Part shown: positions 35,343 to 44,137 of the stretch, piece by piece | How the letters are laid out: each line of letters opens with the position of its first letter | Numbering within the stretch: position 1 is the first letter of the stretch | Assembly: GCA_964419055.1 (NCBI GenBank) | Contig: CAYQNU010000001.1 | Span: forward strand, 248,001-312,000 | Length of the DNA stretch: 64,000 nucleotides | Direction: 5' to 3' | DNA from: CAYQNU01 sp964419055 | GTDB taxonomy: Bacteria; Bacteroidota; Bacteroidia; Flavobacteriales_D; Parvicellaceae | Program-made: the position numbers and the translations under genes | The notes under the pieces: model-generated | Database searches by the model: none | The model's input: the letters and a program-made list of their open reading frames with translations, nothing else | What the model was told of the DNA's origin: nothing

Positions 35343-35897
35343 CTATTGAATTTCTGTAATAAAGTTTATTTCTACATCTGTGCCTCCCGGGGTGCAGGTT
35401 CCGTCTTTAGTACCACCTGTTTGGTGTTTTAGTTTTACTTGTACTGTTCCTGTTCCAACGGAAGATGTAATCCATTGAGATTGCAAACCAATAGGGAATG
35501 TACCATCAGAATCGGTCAAAGTAATCGCAATATTTTGGTTGGAAGGTGTAATGCAAAAAAAGTGCTCGTTTCCTGCTTGCAGAATTTCAGAAGTTACATC
35601 AACTGTGGGATTAACCGATTCATTTGCTAAATTCATTTGCACGGTATAGGTTGTGCTGCTATTTAAACGTATGGTATCGAATTGAACAGGATCATTACCC
35701 CCTGGACCATCAATATCTCTAAAAGAGGCTGTTACTGAGGGCAACACTCCTGCAGCATCTATAAAGGTCAAGGTAAGGGATGTTATTAGCTCGTGATCGT
35801 CATCTGGATTGGGAACGAAAGGTTCGTTTTTTGGTTTTTTACAGCCTAAAATTAAAAAGGCTACAGTAAAAATTACTACGGAATGGATTGTTTTCAT
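35343..35897 (-). CDS. Lipoprotein partner of the TonB-dependent receptor
   Basis: 184 residues with lipobox LILGC followed by KKPKNEPF. Beta-rich, with two aligned halves (SLTLTFIDAAG ... QFDTIRLNSSTTYTVQMNL) and an acidic D/N-rich region. Similar small lipoproteins sit after TonB receptors in Bacteroidota, often annotated only by fold. It starts 17 bases after the receptor gene and is very probably a surface or periplasmic substrate-binding partner. Ligand unknown; zinc is suggested by the receptor. Confidence 0.65.
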   Translation of the reverse strand: MKTIHSVVIFTVAFLILGCKKPKNEPFVPNPDDDHELITSLTLTFIDAAGVLPSVTASFRDIDGPGGNDPVQFDTIRLNSSTTYTVQMNLANESVNPTVDVTSEILQAGNEHFFCITPSNQNIAITLTDSDGTFPIGLQSQWITSSVGTGTVQVKLKHQTGGTKDGTCTPGGTDVEINFITEIQ

Positions 35898-35914
35898 TTT
35901 TATATCAAATTTAA

Positions 35915-38269
35915 TTAAAATTTATAGGCTATTCTTATAGAAACATTACGTCCCATTTCATTACTGAAGTATCGTAAACGATTCATGTAGTCTTTGTAAA
36001 CGGTGTTAAAAATATTTTCTATCCCCAAATGGAAGTTTACCAATTGTTTCTTTATTGATAGTTGTGTTGAAAAATGGATTGAAAATAACGAGTAAGCTGG
36101 AGGTGGAGCGGCATAATCATAATTTGGAATTACTCTTGACTGCTTATTGACGAACAACCATTGTGCGCTTACCGAATTATTTCTAAACCTATTGGTTGAA
36201 TCGCTTTTAGTTGTAGAAAAATTATAGGTGATTTTGGAGGTAATATTATCCGGTGGAATTCCAAAAATGTATTCTTTGGATTGCTTTTCAAAAACTCTTA
36301 AAAACGAACCTCTTGTGTTTAAAATAACACGTCCATTCAAAAATGATTGATTAAAACTGGCCGTTACACCACTGTAAATGACATCGACTTGTCGGTATTT
36401 GAATGCTGGAAAAGCCCCTTGTATAGTCAAAACAGGCGTTAACGTAGGTGTTAAATAGATGTAATTGTTGATTATTGAAGCAAAGGGCGCAATGGTTAGT
36501 GAAGTAGTTTTATTCGAAAAGGTAAACCCTGATGCCACTTGATATTGTTGTTCTATGGTGAGTTGATCATTTCCACTTTCAAAAGATGCGGTGCCATGAT
36601 GCAATCCATTACTGTATAATTCATTCACTGCTGGGGCCCTCCATGTACTGCTCAAATTGAGATAAAAAGCCATTTTTTCGGATGGTTTAAATCCCGCTTC
36701 AGCGGCATAAGAAGCGTTATGGAAAATTCTATTTGGTGACACAATCTCATTATTTTGCCAAAAATACGAAGTCAAATTTTTGTAATCATAACGCGCGGAT
36801 GCCGAAAAATTCCAACTTTTATAGGCCAATTGTTCAATACAATAAATACCCAAGGTGTTTTGAATATAATTCGGGATAAAATAGCGGCCATCATAAACGT
36901 TGGTCATATTGTTTGCCTGCACACCCAATTGATGATTTCCATTACCCCTCTTGTGTTTCAATTTGTAGGTTAAATCACCCGAATACGTCACCAATTCATA
37001 CTGCAATTGGGGCTTATTTAAAGCAGCAATGGAGTCTATTCTAGGAATATGCAAATCATACTCAGATCTAAAATTGTATTGACGACCTAAAATCAACGTG
37101 ATTGTTTGATTGGACTTTAGATAATAATTCGTTTTTACTTTAAATAATTCGTGTTCTATATTTTGTTTTGGTCTGTCTAAGTAGTATGAAAAAGGCGTTT
37201 TTTCATCATTTCTATCGTTGGTGAGTACATCTTCCAAATCAGTAAGGTTTCCTATGTGGCTACCTTTAAAAATGCCTATTTCGGAATTAAATTGACTATA
37301 GAACAATTCTACACCCCATTTCGATTGAAAATAACCTGTGGTTAGGGAAAAGTTATACTCTTTAATGCCGGTGTTTTTAATAACATAAGCAGGACTGGAT
37401 AAATCTCCCATTCGTTTAATAGATCCTTGAGTTCTCCAATAAAATCCTTTAATTTTAGTAGATTTCCCCTCCAAAATTAATGCTGTGGAGCCGCCTCTTC
37501 CATTCGAAAAAAATGAAGTATTTAATTGCCCTGAAATGGGGGTAATAATTTTATGTAGAGGTTTTGATTGAAGTAGAATGACTCCAGCCATAGCATCATG
37601 TCCATATTGTAATGTGGCAGCACCTTTAATCAACGAAACAGAATGTGCCAAATAAGGGTCTAATTCTGGGGCGTGTTCCTGACCCCACTGTTGGCCTTCT
37701 AAACGTATGTCATTATTGTAAAGTAATAATCGATATCCGTGCATCCCGTTTACAACAGGTTTGGAAATATTACTTCCGGTTTTGAGCACACTTGCTTCGG
37801 TAGTTGAATTTAGCAAATCAGCAATAGATTGTCCTTGATTTTGTTCTATTTCTTCACTATTGATTTGGGTAGTTAAGGGCGATTTTTCTAATATTTCATT
37901 TCCTTCAATAATGGTTACCGTGCTTAATTGAGTTATGGAGGAATTACACAAAAATGTTATTGTTGTATCCGAATGAATTTCGGAGATATAACTAAAGTTT
38001 TCTTTAAGTAACGATTGTATTTCAATCGAAAATGTTCCTTTACACAATGAATTAAATACAAATGTGCCAACACTATCTGTAGTAACGGCTTGATTGGCAG
38101 GTTTTATGCGAACCGAAGCATATACTAAAGGTTGTTTTGTCTTGACATCAATAAGCTGACCTTTTAGAGAAAAATCGCATTGGGCATAACTGAATTTTAC
38201 TATGCTTAAAAGCACTACTTGTATTAAGAGTAGTCCAATAAAACTTGAAAAATTAGCGTTGCTCTTCAA
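35915..38269 (-). CDS. TonB-dependent receptor, ZnuD-like
   Basis: From TTG 38269 the product is 784 residues. Its signal peptide KSNANFSSFIGLLLIQVV... is followed by a carboxypeptidase-regulatory-like domain, a plug (QSIADLLNSTTEASVLKTG, GQEHAPELDPYLAHSVSLIKG) and a 22-strand barrel. The loop ELYSNGLHHGTASFESGNDQL matches ZnuD-type receptors that import zinc or haem. Frames starting at TTG 38332 or ATG 38308 translate the operator repeats and lie upstream of the predicted transcription start, so they are unlikely. It leads the lipoprotein gene. Confidence 0.88.
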   Translation of the reverse strand: MKSNANFSSFIGLLLIQVVLLSIVKFSYAQCDFSLKGQLIDVKTKQPLVYASVRIKPANQAVTTDSVGTFVFNSLCKGTFSIEIQSLLKENFSYISEIHSDTTITFLCNSSITQLSTVTIIEGNEILEKSPLTTQINSEEIEQNQGQSIADLLNSTTEASVLKTGSNISKPVVNGMHGYRLLLYNNDIRLEGQQWGQEHAPELDPYLAHSVSLIKGAATLQYGHDAMAGVILLQSKPLHKIITPISGQLNTSFFSNGRGGSTALILEGKSTKIKGFYWRTQGSIKRMGDLSSPAYVIKNTGIKEYNFSLTTGYFQSKWGVELFYSQFNSEIGIFKGSHIGNLTDLEDVLTNDRNDEKTPFSYYLDRPKQNIEHELFKVKTNYYLKSNQTITLILGRQYNFRSEYDLHIPRIDSIAALNKPQLQYELVTYSGDLTYKLKHKRGNGNHQLGVQANNMTNVYDGRYFIPNYIQNTLGIYCIEQLAYKSWNFSASARYDYKNLTSYFWQNNEIVSPNRIFHNASYAAEAGFKPSEKMAFYLNLSSTWRAPAVNELYSNGLHHGTASFESGNDQLTIEQQYQVASGFTFSNKTTSLTIAPFASIINNYIYLTPTLTPVLTIQGAFPAFKYRQVDVIYSGVTASFNQSFLNGRVILNTRGSFLRVFEKQSKEYIFGIPPDNITSKITYNFSTTKSDSTNRFRNNSVSAQWLFVNKQSRVIPNYDYAAPPPAYSLFSIHFSTQLSIKKQLVNFHLGIENIFNTVYKDYMNRLRYFSNEMGRNVSIRIAYKF

Positions 38270-38275
38270 TTTGTT

Positions 38276-38295
38276 AATGCAATATTGTTGCAAAA
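38276..38295. promoter_or_regulatory. Operator copy 1 over the -7 region (Fur/Zur-like palindrome)
   Basis: AATGCAATATTGTTGCAAAA contains the dyad TGCAAnAnTnTTGCA. It overlaps the predicted -7 box (38291-38298) and transcription start of the ZnuD-like receptor gene. Confidence 0.6.
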
Positions 38296-38320
38296 GTACT
38301 TCATTCATTTGGTAAATGCA
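38291..38320 (-). promoter_or_regulatory. Promoter of the ZnuD-like receptor gene
   Basis: The minus strand reads TACTTTTG at 38291-38298. A TTG about 20 bases upstream lies inside operator copy 2. This places transcription start near 38285 and supports TTG 38269 as the start codon. Confidence 0.6.
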
Positions 38321-38334
38321 ATATTGTTGCAATA
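38315..38334. promoter_or_regulatory. Operator copy 2 over the -33 region
   Basis: AATGCAATATTGTTGCAATA matches copy 1 at 18 of 20 positions and lies 39 bp from it, covering the -33 element. The pair should give tight repression by one palindrome-binding regulator. Confidence 0.6.
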
Positions 38335-38406
38335 AAAGAATGTTTTGTTGGACAATAATTTATTTAATCTATCCAAATCAAGGTGTCGTATCAATTAAAC
38401 CTCTAC

Positions 38407-38414
38407 TATCTTTG
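38407..38414 (+). promoter_or_regulatory. -7 promoter element of the MFS transporter gene
   Basis: TATCTTTG matches TAnnTTTG, 14 bases before ATG 38429. It is 73 bp from the nearest operator copy, so it is probably not under the same control. Confidence 0.55.
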
Positions 38415-38428
38415 CAAAAAATAGTTTG

Positions 38429-39706
38429 ATGACACCAGAAAATCAACCCACTAAAAAAGATCCTTACGCTGCCCTGAGGTATTTGGAGTTTCGCAATTTT
38501 ATGGGTGTTCGATTTTTTTTAGTTTTTGCATGGACCATGCAATTTGTGGTAATTGAATGGGAGGTTTATCAAATTACGAAAGATGCTCTTTCCTTGGGAA
38601 TAATAGGACTTATGGAAATTATTCCTGCTATAGGATTTGCTCTTTTTGCTGGGCATATTGTTGATCAAAACGATCGAAAAAAAATTCTTTTCATCTGTAT
38701 TTCATGTTTTGTTATCATTAGTTATTTATTGTTTTGGCTGATCGAACATAAAACAGAGTATATCGTTTTATACTCCTCCGATTTTGTTTTGTATGCTATA
38801 TATGGACTTGTATTTTTAGGTGGTATAGTACGGGCATTTATTGGCCCTTCAGTATTCGCATTATTAGGTTCTATAGTTCCTAAAAATTTGTACCCAAATG
38901 CTGCAACATGGAGCAGTTCTATGTGGCAAATGGCTGCCATGCTTGGCCCTACTTTAGGCGGATTTACGATAGATTGGATTGGGACATCCTATTCACTTTT
39001 ATTGGTAACTATTTGCGCTATTATTGCTCTCGTTTTTCTGACTCGGATTGGTAAAAAACCCTTTAACCCTAAGACGAGCGAATCGGTTTTTAACAGTTTG
39101 AAAGTCGGTTTAAAATTTGTCTTCGAGACAAAAGAATTACTTGGAGCATTGACCTTGGATATGATTGCCGTTTTGTTTGGAGGTGCTGTGGCATTATTAC
39201 CTATTTTTGCTGCCGAAATTCTCAAAGTTGACGCACAAGGGTTTGGGTTTTTGAGAGCTGCTCCTGCCGTTGGTGCATTTATTACCATGGTTACACTTGC
39301 CTATTTTCCTATCAATAAAAATGCTGGGATGAAACTTCTGATTTCTATTGCTGGTTTTGGTTTAAGCATAATTATTTTTGGAATTTCAACCTGGTTTTGG
39401 TTATCTCTCTTCGTTTTGTTTTTGAGTGGTATTTTCGATGGTGTATCTATGGTAGTTCGTTCTACTGTATTGCAACTTAAGACCCCTGATCATATGAGAG
39501 GCCGTGTGTCTTCGGTCAATTCAATATTTGTAGGTTCATCCAATGAATTAGGAGCATTGGAAAGTGGTGTTGCGGCTAAAATAATGGGCCTTGTTCCTTC
39601 TGTGATTTTTGGTGGAATTATGACCATTAGCACCGTTATTGCCACAGGCATCGCAGTACCCTCATTGCGCAAGATGGACTTTGAAAAAGAATTGAAAAAG
39701 GAATAA
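38429..39706 (+). CDS. MFS transporter (MFS_3/EntS-like)
   Basis: 425 residues with about 12 TM helices. MGVRFFLVFAWTMQFVVIEWEVYQITKDALSLG and GHIVDQNDRKKILF (motif A) are typical of the MFS_3 exporters that include the enterobactin exporter EntS. Substrate is not predictable. The codon before the ATG is an in-frame TTG (38426), which adds one residue and is disregarded. Confidence 0.88.
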   Translation: MTPENQPTKKDPYAALRYLEFRNFMGVRFFLVFAWTMQFVVIEWEVYQITKDALSLGIIGLMEIIPAIGFALFAGHIVDQNDRKKILFICISCFVIISYLLFWLIEHKTEYIVLYSSDFVLYAIYGLVFLGGIVRAFIGPSVFALLGSIVPKNLYPNAATWSSSMWQMAAMLGPTLGGFTIDWIGTSYSLLLVTICAIIALVFLTRIGKKPFNPKTSESVFNSLKVGLKFVFETKELLGALTLDMIAVLFGGAVALLPIFAAEILKVDAQGFGFLRAAPAVGAFITMVTLAYFPINKNAGMKLLISIAGFGLSIIIFGISTWFWLSLFVLFLSGIFDGVSMVVRSTVLQLKTPDHMRGRVSSVNSIFVGSSNELGALESGVAAKIMGLVPSVIFGGIMTISTVIATGIAVPSLRKMDFEKELKKE

Positions 39707-39817
39707 AATAGGCGCTTCAAGAGAGTTTACGTAGTTAAGGAAGGCAACCTATTTAGGATTATTGACGTCTTTAGTTTGCAATCCTTTACCGAAGAGTGCA
39801 TTGAAAATATACTAAAT

Positions 39818-40501
39818 ATGGAAAAACTCCTTTTATTACATGGTGCTTTGGGCTCAAAAAATCAACTCGACCCATTAAAGGAGTTGCTCCAGCATAAATA
39901 CGAAGTATATACCCTCAATTTTAGTGGTCATGGCGGTGAACCTTTTCAAGAGAATTTCTCAATTGCACAGTTTTCGAAAGAAGTAAATCAATTTCTTGAA
40001 AACAACTCCATGGATTGCGTTTCTATTTTTGGGTATTCAATGGGGGGCTATGTGGCGTTGTATTTTGCACAATGTTACCCTCAAAAAGTTAACCGAATTG
40101 TTACTTTAGGCACAAAGTTTTACTGGACCGAAGCAATTGCCAATAAAGAGGTGGGGCGACTTAATCCTGAAAAAATTGAAGAAAAAATCCCAAAATATGC
40201 CGCTATTCTTCAATCAAGACATCATCCAAATGATTGGAAAAAAGTAATGTCAAAAACGGCCCAAATGATGATCCAAATGGGATTAGAAAACCCTCTACAA
40301 TCGGCAGATTATCTGACCATCAACACCCCAACTCTTTGTATTATTGCCGAACAAGATGAAATGGTTTCTATTGAAGAAACAGCTGATGTGTATAGATCTT
40401 TGCCCAATGGTTCGTTTTTCAGTATGCCAATGACTAAACATCCTATTGAACAAGTGAATTTGGAGCTCTTGACCGAAAAAATTAATGTCTTTTTAGCTTA
40501 A
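39818..40501 (+). CDS. Alpha/beta hydrolase
   Basis: 227 residues from ATG 39818. LLLLHGALGSKNQLD gives the oxyanion HG, VSIFGYSMGGYVAL the nucleophile elbow, IIAEQDEMVS the acid, and MTKHPIEQVN the His. It resembles YbfF/MenH-sized esterases; no substrate can be assigned. A longer frame from TTG 39776 adds 14 residues with no family support. Convergent with comF, with a 1-base gap. Confidence 0.82.
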   Translation: MEKLLLLHGALGSKNQLDPLKELLQHKYEVYTLNFSGHGGEPFQENFSIAQFSKEVNQFLENNSMDCVSIFGYSMGGYVALYFAQCYPQKVNRIVTLGTKFYWTEAIANKEVGRLNPEKIEEKIPKYAAILQSRHHPNDWKKVMSKTAQMMIQMGLENPLQSADYLTINTPTLCIIAEQDEMVSIEETADVYRSLPNGSFFSMPMTKHPIEQVNLELLTEKINVFLA

Positions 40502-40502
40502 G

Positions 40503-41183
40503 CTATTTACCGGAGGCCACTGCAGCAACACTCACTTTAGTATTGGGTATTTTTAATATGGCCGAACAACAACTTTCTAAAGTTGCTCCTGTAGTAACTA
40601 CATCATCTACTACTAAAATGTGTTTTCCTTCCAATTGATTTCTTACTTTTACTTTGAAAATTTCTTCCACGTTTTCCCATCTTTCATATCTTCCTTTTTT
40701 AGTTTGAGAATCCGTGTAATCTATCCGTTCGATTTCGTTGGTAATGATGGTTTTGTTTAACACTTGTCCAACGCCATTGGCAATAAAATCACTTTGATTA
40801 TACCCCCTTTTATAAAGCTTTTTAGGATGTAAAGGAACCGTTACAATCACATCAACCTCCGTTTTAAAATTTGCTTGTTCAATAGATTTTCCCAACTCAA
40901 TACCCAATACTTCACCAATTAGGGTCACTTTATTGTATTTCAATTGATGTATGAGTTGCTGAACTTTGCCTTTTTTGTTAAAATGAAAAGCAGAAATACC
41001 GTATAATAGGTCAACTCTACCCCAAAATAGTTTGGCTATTGGATTTTCAAAATCTTCATAGTAATTTGTTCTTGGAAGTTCTGATAAACAAATGAAACAA
41101 ATTGCTTTTTCGTGTTTATTCAATACCCTTTCACAACAATTACAATTGTTGGGGTAAAACAACGAAATAAAATCATTTAACAT
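40503..41183 (-). CDS. comF: ComF family phosphoribosyltransferase-like protein
   Basis: 226 residues. An N-terminal zinc-finger-like CNCC ... CFIC pair precedes KYNKVTLIGEVLGIELGKSI, DVIVTVPLHPKKLYKRGYNQSDFIANG and the PRPP loop HILVVDDVVTTGATLESCC. ComF proteins are linked to DNA uptake in transformable bacteria, and to amidophosphoribosyl chemistry by fold. No other com genes here. Confidence 0.93.
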   Translation of the reverse strand: MLNDFISLFYPNNCNCCERVLNKHEKAICFICLSELPRTNYYEDFENPIAKLFWGRVDLLYGISAFHFNKKGKVQQLIHQLKYNKVTLIGEVLGIELGKSIEQANFKTEVDVIVTVPLHPKKLYKRGYNQSDFIANGVGQVLNKTIITNEIERIDYTDSQTKKGRYERWENVEEIFKVKVRNQLEGKHILVVDDVVTTGATLESCCSAILKIPNTKVSVAAVASGK

Positions 41184-41235
41184 AATTTGTGTTGAAAGAA
41201 ATCCAAAGATGTAAAAAATCTAAACGAATGTAATG

Positions 41236-41243
41236 TATTTTTG
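41236..41243 (+). promoter_or_regulatory. -7 promoter element of the coiled-coil protein gene
   Basis: TATTTTTG matches TAnnTTTG, 30 bases before the ATG at 41274. Confidence 0.5.
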
Positions 41244-41273
41244 TCAGTAAATTCAAATTTATAAAGCAAAATT

Positions 41274-42248
41274 ATGGAAAACGAGCAAAAAAAATCATCT
41301 AAAGATGCCATTTATATAGTCATTATATTGCTTCTTTTAGGAGGAGCAGGTTATTTAGCATACGCCTTTGGAAACTTGAAAAAAGAGATGGCCAATTGTA
41401 CGGCTCTTAATACTCAACTCGAAACAGAAAAAGCGGAACTTAATGATATCATTATTAATTCGGGTATTGTAGGAGATGCCGATTTAAATGATGTGAAAAA
41501 GAATTTACTCTCCATGTTAGAGGAGTATGATAAAATTGAGGTTAAAAACGAAGAAATGCAACTTGAAATTGATGCCAAAAAAGCTGAGATTGAATCCTTA
41601 TTGACTGAGGTAGAAACCCTTAAAGGACAGAAGAAAAAAGATGCAGGAGCCATTTATAAATTGAAAAAAGAGAATGAAACCCTTCGTAACATTATGAAAG
41701 GTTATATTCACACAATTGACTCCTTGAATACATTAAACATTAACCTTACAAAAACCATTGGTGAAAAAAACAATGAGATCAGTAATATTTCTCAAGATTT
41801 GTTTAACGTAAAAGATAAAAATAAAAATCTTGAAGATAAGGTGAAGTTAGGATCATCGCTTCAAACCACCGCAATGTCAGCGGTAGCCATAAAAGTAAAA
41901 TCAAATGGTTCTCAAACAGAAACGAATCGAACTAATCGATCTGACCAATTTAAAGTGTGCTTTACGATTCTTGAAAACAAAATTGCACAAGCTGAAAATA
42001 AAACCCTCTATTTGAGAATTATAAAACCAAACGCAGAAGAATTAGTGGGAGCTAGCCCCGTTTATTTTCAAATGGGAACAGCTGAAGGCAAAGCGTGTAT
42101 TTCTAGACAAGTAAACTATCAAAATGAAAACGTTGACGTTTGTATATATTATGCTTTAGAAGGTGGTGAGCCTGCCCCTGGCACCTACATTGTAGAAGTT
42201 TATTGCGAAGGTCATAAAATTGGGAAAACATCATTCGCCTTGAAATAA
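41274..42248 (+). CDS. Membrane-anchored coiled-coil protein
   Basis: 324 residues. One TM helix (about 13-30) follows a charged start. A long coiled coil (about 35-185) is rich in K/E/L/N heptads. A C-terminal beta domain (about 195-324) contains FKVCFTILENKIA and GTYIVEVYCEGHKIGKTSFALK. The likely topology has the coiled coil and end domain in the periplasm. Recognised only as a Bacteroidota-type architecture. The DUF4837 gene follows after 29 bases. Confidence 0.7.
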   Translation: MENEQKKSSKDAIYIVIILLLLGGAGYLAYAFGNLKKEMANCTALNTQLETEKAELNDIIINSGIVGDADLNDVKKNLLSMLEEYDKIEVKNEEMQLEIDAKKAEIESLLTEVETLKGQKKKDAGAIYKLKKENETLRNIMKGYIHTIDSLNTLNINLTKTIGEKNNEISNISQDLFNVKDKNKNLEDKVKLGSSLQTTAMSAVAIKVKSNGSQTETNRTNRSDQFKVCFTILENKIAQAENKTLYLRIIKPNAEELVGASPVYFQMGTAEGKACISRQVNYQNENVDVCIYYALEGGEPAPGTYIVEVYCEGHKIGKTSFALK

Positions 42249-42277
42249 AATATTTTAGAAATTTAACTAAATTCATT

Positions 42278-43312
42278 ATGAAAACACTTGCTAAATCAAT
42301 CCTATTACTATTTGTTGGAAGTCTGTTTGTGTTTTCATCTTGTGATGACGGTGATTATGATGGGAAAATAAAACTCCCCGCACATACAGGTGAATTAGGA
42401 GAAGTATTGGTGGTTATTGATAAAGTGCACTGGGAAGGGATGTTGGTAAAATCAATTCGAGATAGTTTAGAAAAATTAAACTATTCATTACCTCAGCCTG
42501 AACCCTTTATGAATGTTAAATTGGTTTCCGACAAAAGTTTTTCGGCCAATTATAAAACACACCATACTGTTTTATACATCGATTTGATGCCAAATTCGGC
42601 CAATTTAGTAGGCTATTTGGAAGGTCCAAAAAAAGATGTCCATGCCATTGATCAAGCAATTTATAAAATATACGCCAAAACAATAGAAGAGGCCTACAAT
42701 GTTTATATGAGTAACTATTACGTTTTGGAGGCCGCTTTTGATGCACGAGTAAGAGATTTAGCAATAAAAGAAGTTTCTAAAACTAAAAATGCAGCCGTAA
42801 ATGAAGAATTGGGGTTAACGTTAAAAATAAACGCAGCAGTGCCACAAGGATTCACAGTATCTGGAAACTTTGGAGATATGGTTTGGTTGTCTCAACTTAG
42901 AATGCGTTATGCTGATGGCAATGATCACGAGGTTCAACTTGGATTACTGTTCTATTCTTATCCTTATATTGATTCTGCCACTTTTTCTCAAGATTGGCTG
43001 CTCAATAAACGAGATTCCATTACAAAAAAATACATTAAAAGTGATGTTGAGAATAGTTATATGGCTACCGAACGATCTGAGGGACTTGCCTACAAGGAAT
43101 TCACCTATAACGGCAGATATACTATTGAAATAAGAGGATTGTGGCGCGTAGAAAACGCCTTGATGGGTGGCCCTTTTATGAGTGTTTCATTTTATGATGA
43201 ACCCAATAAACGCGTTGTAACCATTGACGGGTATGTTTTTGCCCCCTATTTTAGAAAAATGGAATATATGCGTGAATTGGAAGCCATAATTTATTCTTAC
43301 TCCCTTTTATAA
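42278..43312 (+). CDS. DUF4837 family lipoprotein
   Basis: 344 residues with lipobox VFSSC then DDGDYDGK. Landmarks of DUF4837 include HTGELGEVLVVIDKVHWEG near the start, the middle LTLKINAAVPQGFTVSGNFGDMVWLSQLRMR and WRVENALMGGPFMSVSFYDE near the end. Function of the family is unknown. Probably cotranscribed with the coiled-coil protein gene 29 bases upstream. Confidence 0.88.
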   Translation: MKTLAKSILLLFVGSLFVFSSCDDGDYDGKIKLPAHTGELGEVLVVIDKVHWEGMLVKSIRDSLEKLNYSLPQPEPFMNVKLVSDKSFSANYKTHHTVLYIDLMPNSANLVGYLEGPKKDVHAIDQAIYKIYAKTIEEAYNVYMSNYYVLEAAFDARVRDLAIKEVSKTKNAAVNEELGLTLKINAAVPQGFTVSGNFGDMVWLSQLRMRYADGNDHEVQLGLLFYSYPYIDSATFSQDWLLNKRDSITKKYIKSDVENSYMATERSEGLAYKEFTYNGRYTIEIRGLWRVENALMGGPFMSVSFYDEPNKRVVTIDGYVFAPYFRKMEYMRELEAIIYSYSLL

Positions 43313-43444
43313 ACTAACTCGATAGAAAGCCCTACAACAATTCTTCGATTGAAAATAGCGCATTAAAATGTTTATAATTGTTTTAAATTAAAGTAAAGTC
43401 ATAAAAAATGTAACTCAATTATATATATATTAAGAGGATGTGGT

Positions 43445-43452
43445 TATCTTTG
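43445..43452 (+). promoter_or_regulatory. -7 promoter element of the LysE-type transporter gene
   Basis: TATCTTTG matches TAnnTTTG, 19 bases before the TTG start at 43472. Confidence 0.55.
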
Positions 43453-43471
43453 TTAAATATATAATTATAGC

Positions 43472-44137
43472 TTGTTATACATCATTTTAAATGGAATTTT
43501 ATCCGGGGTATTATTAAGTTTTTTGATTGGCCCTGTATTTTTTGTACTACTTGAAACCAGTATTACAAAAGGTCCTAAGCATGCGTTATTCATAGACATT
43601 GGCGTTTTAATCAGTGACATTCTGTATTTAGTTGTAGCCTATTTATTTGCTCAACAAATTTTGGAGCAACTCAATAGTGAATATTTCTTTGTTAATTATA
43701 TCGCAGCGGGTATTTTTATAACTATGGGGTTTTTTGCGATTTTCAAAAAATCAGCCCCACAAAAAGGAAAACCCATTAACATTTCTGACATAGAAACATT
43801 CACATCAACTGATAATTCCATTTTCAAAAAAAGAACTATGCTAACGCTTATTCTTAAAGGAATGGGACTCAACGCAATCAATCCTGGAGTATTAATATAT
43901 TGGATTGCGGCTTGCACCACTGCCACCAATGAATTGCATATAGACAACAAACATCTTATTTATTATTTTGGAGCCACTCTTTCTACCATGTTTGCCATTG
44001 ATTTGCTCAAAATACATTTTGCAGGTAAACTCAAAAACAAAATGACCCCAAAATTAATGGAGCGTATTTCTATGATTGTGGGAATTATCTTTATCGTTTT
44101 TGGTGCTGCTTTTATATACAAAAGTATCCGAGCGTGA
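43472..44137 (+). CDS. LysE family translocator
   Basis: 221 residues with about six TM helices. NGILSGVLLSFLIGPVFFVLLETSITKGPKHALFIDIG is the LysE/RhtB start. The family exports amino acids. The only plausible start is TTG 43472, as no ATG or GTG lies between the upstream stop and the first helix. Its TGA overlaps the GTG of the next gene (GTGA), so the two are translationally coupled. Confidence 0.88.
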   Translation: MLYIILNGILSGVLLSFLIGPVFFVLLETSITKGPKHALFIDIGVLISDILYLVVAYLFAQQILEQLNSEYFFVNYIAAGIFITMGFFAIFKKSAPQKGKPINISDIETFTSTDNSIFKKRTMLTLILKGMGLNAINPGVLIYWIAACTTATNELHIDNKHLIYYFGATLSTMFAIDLLKIHFAGKLKNKMTPKLMERISMIVGIIFIVFGAAFIYKSIRA

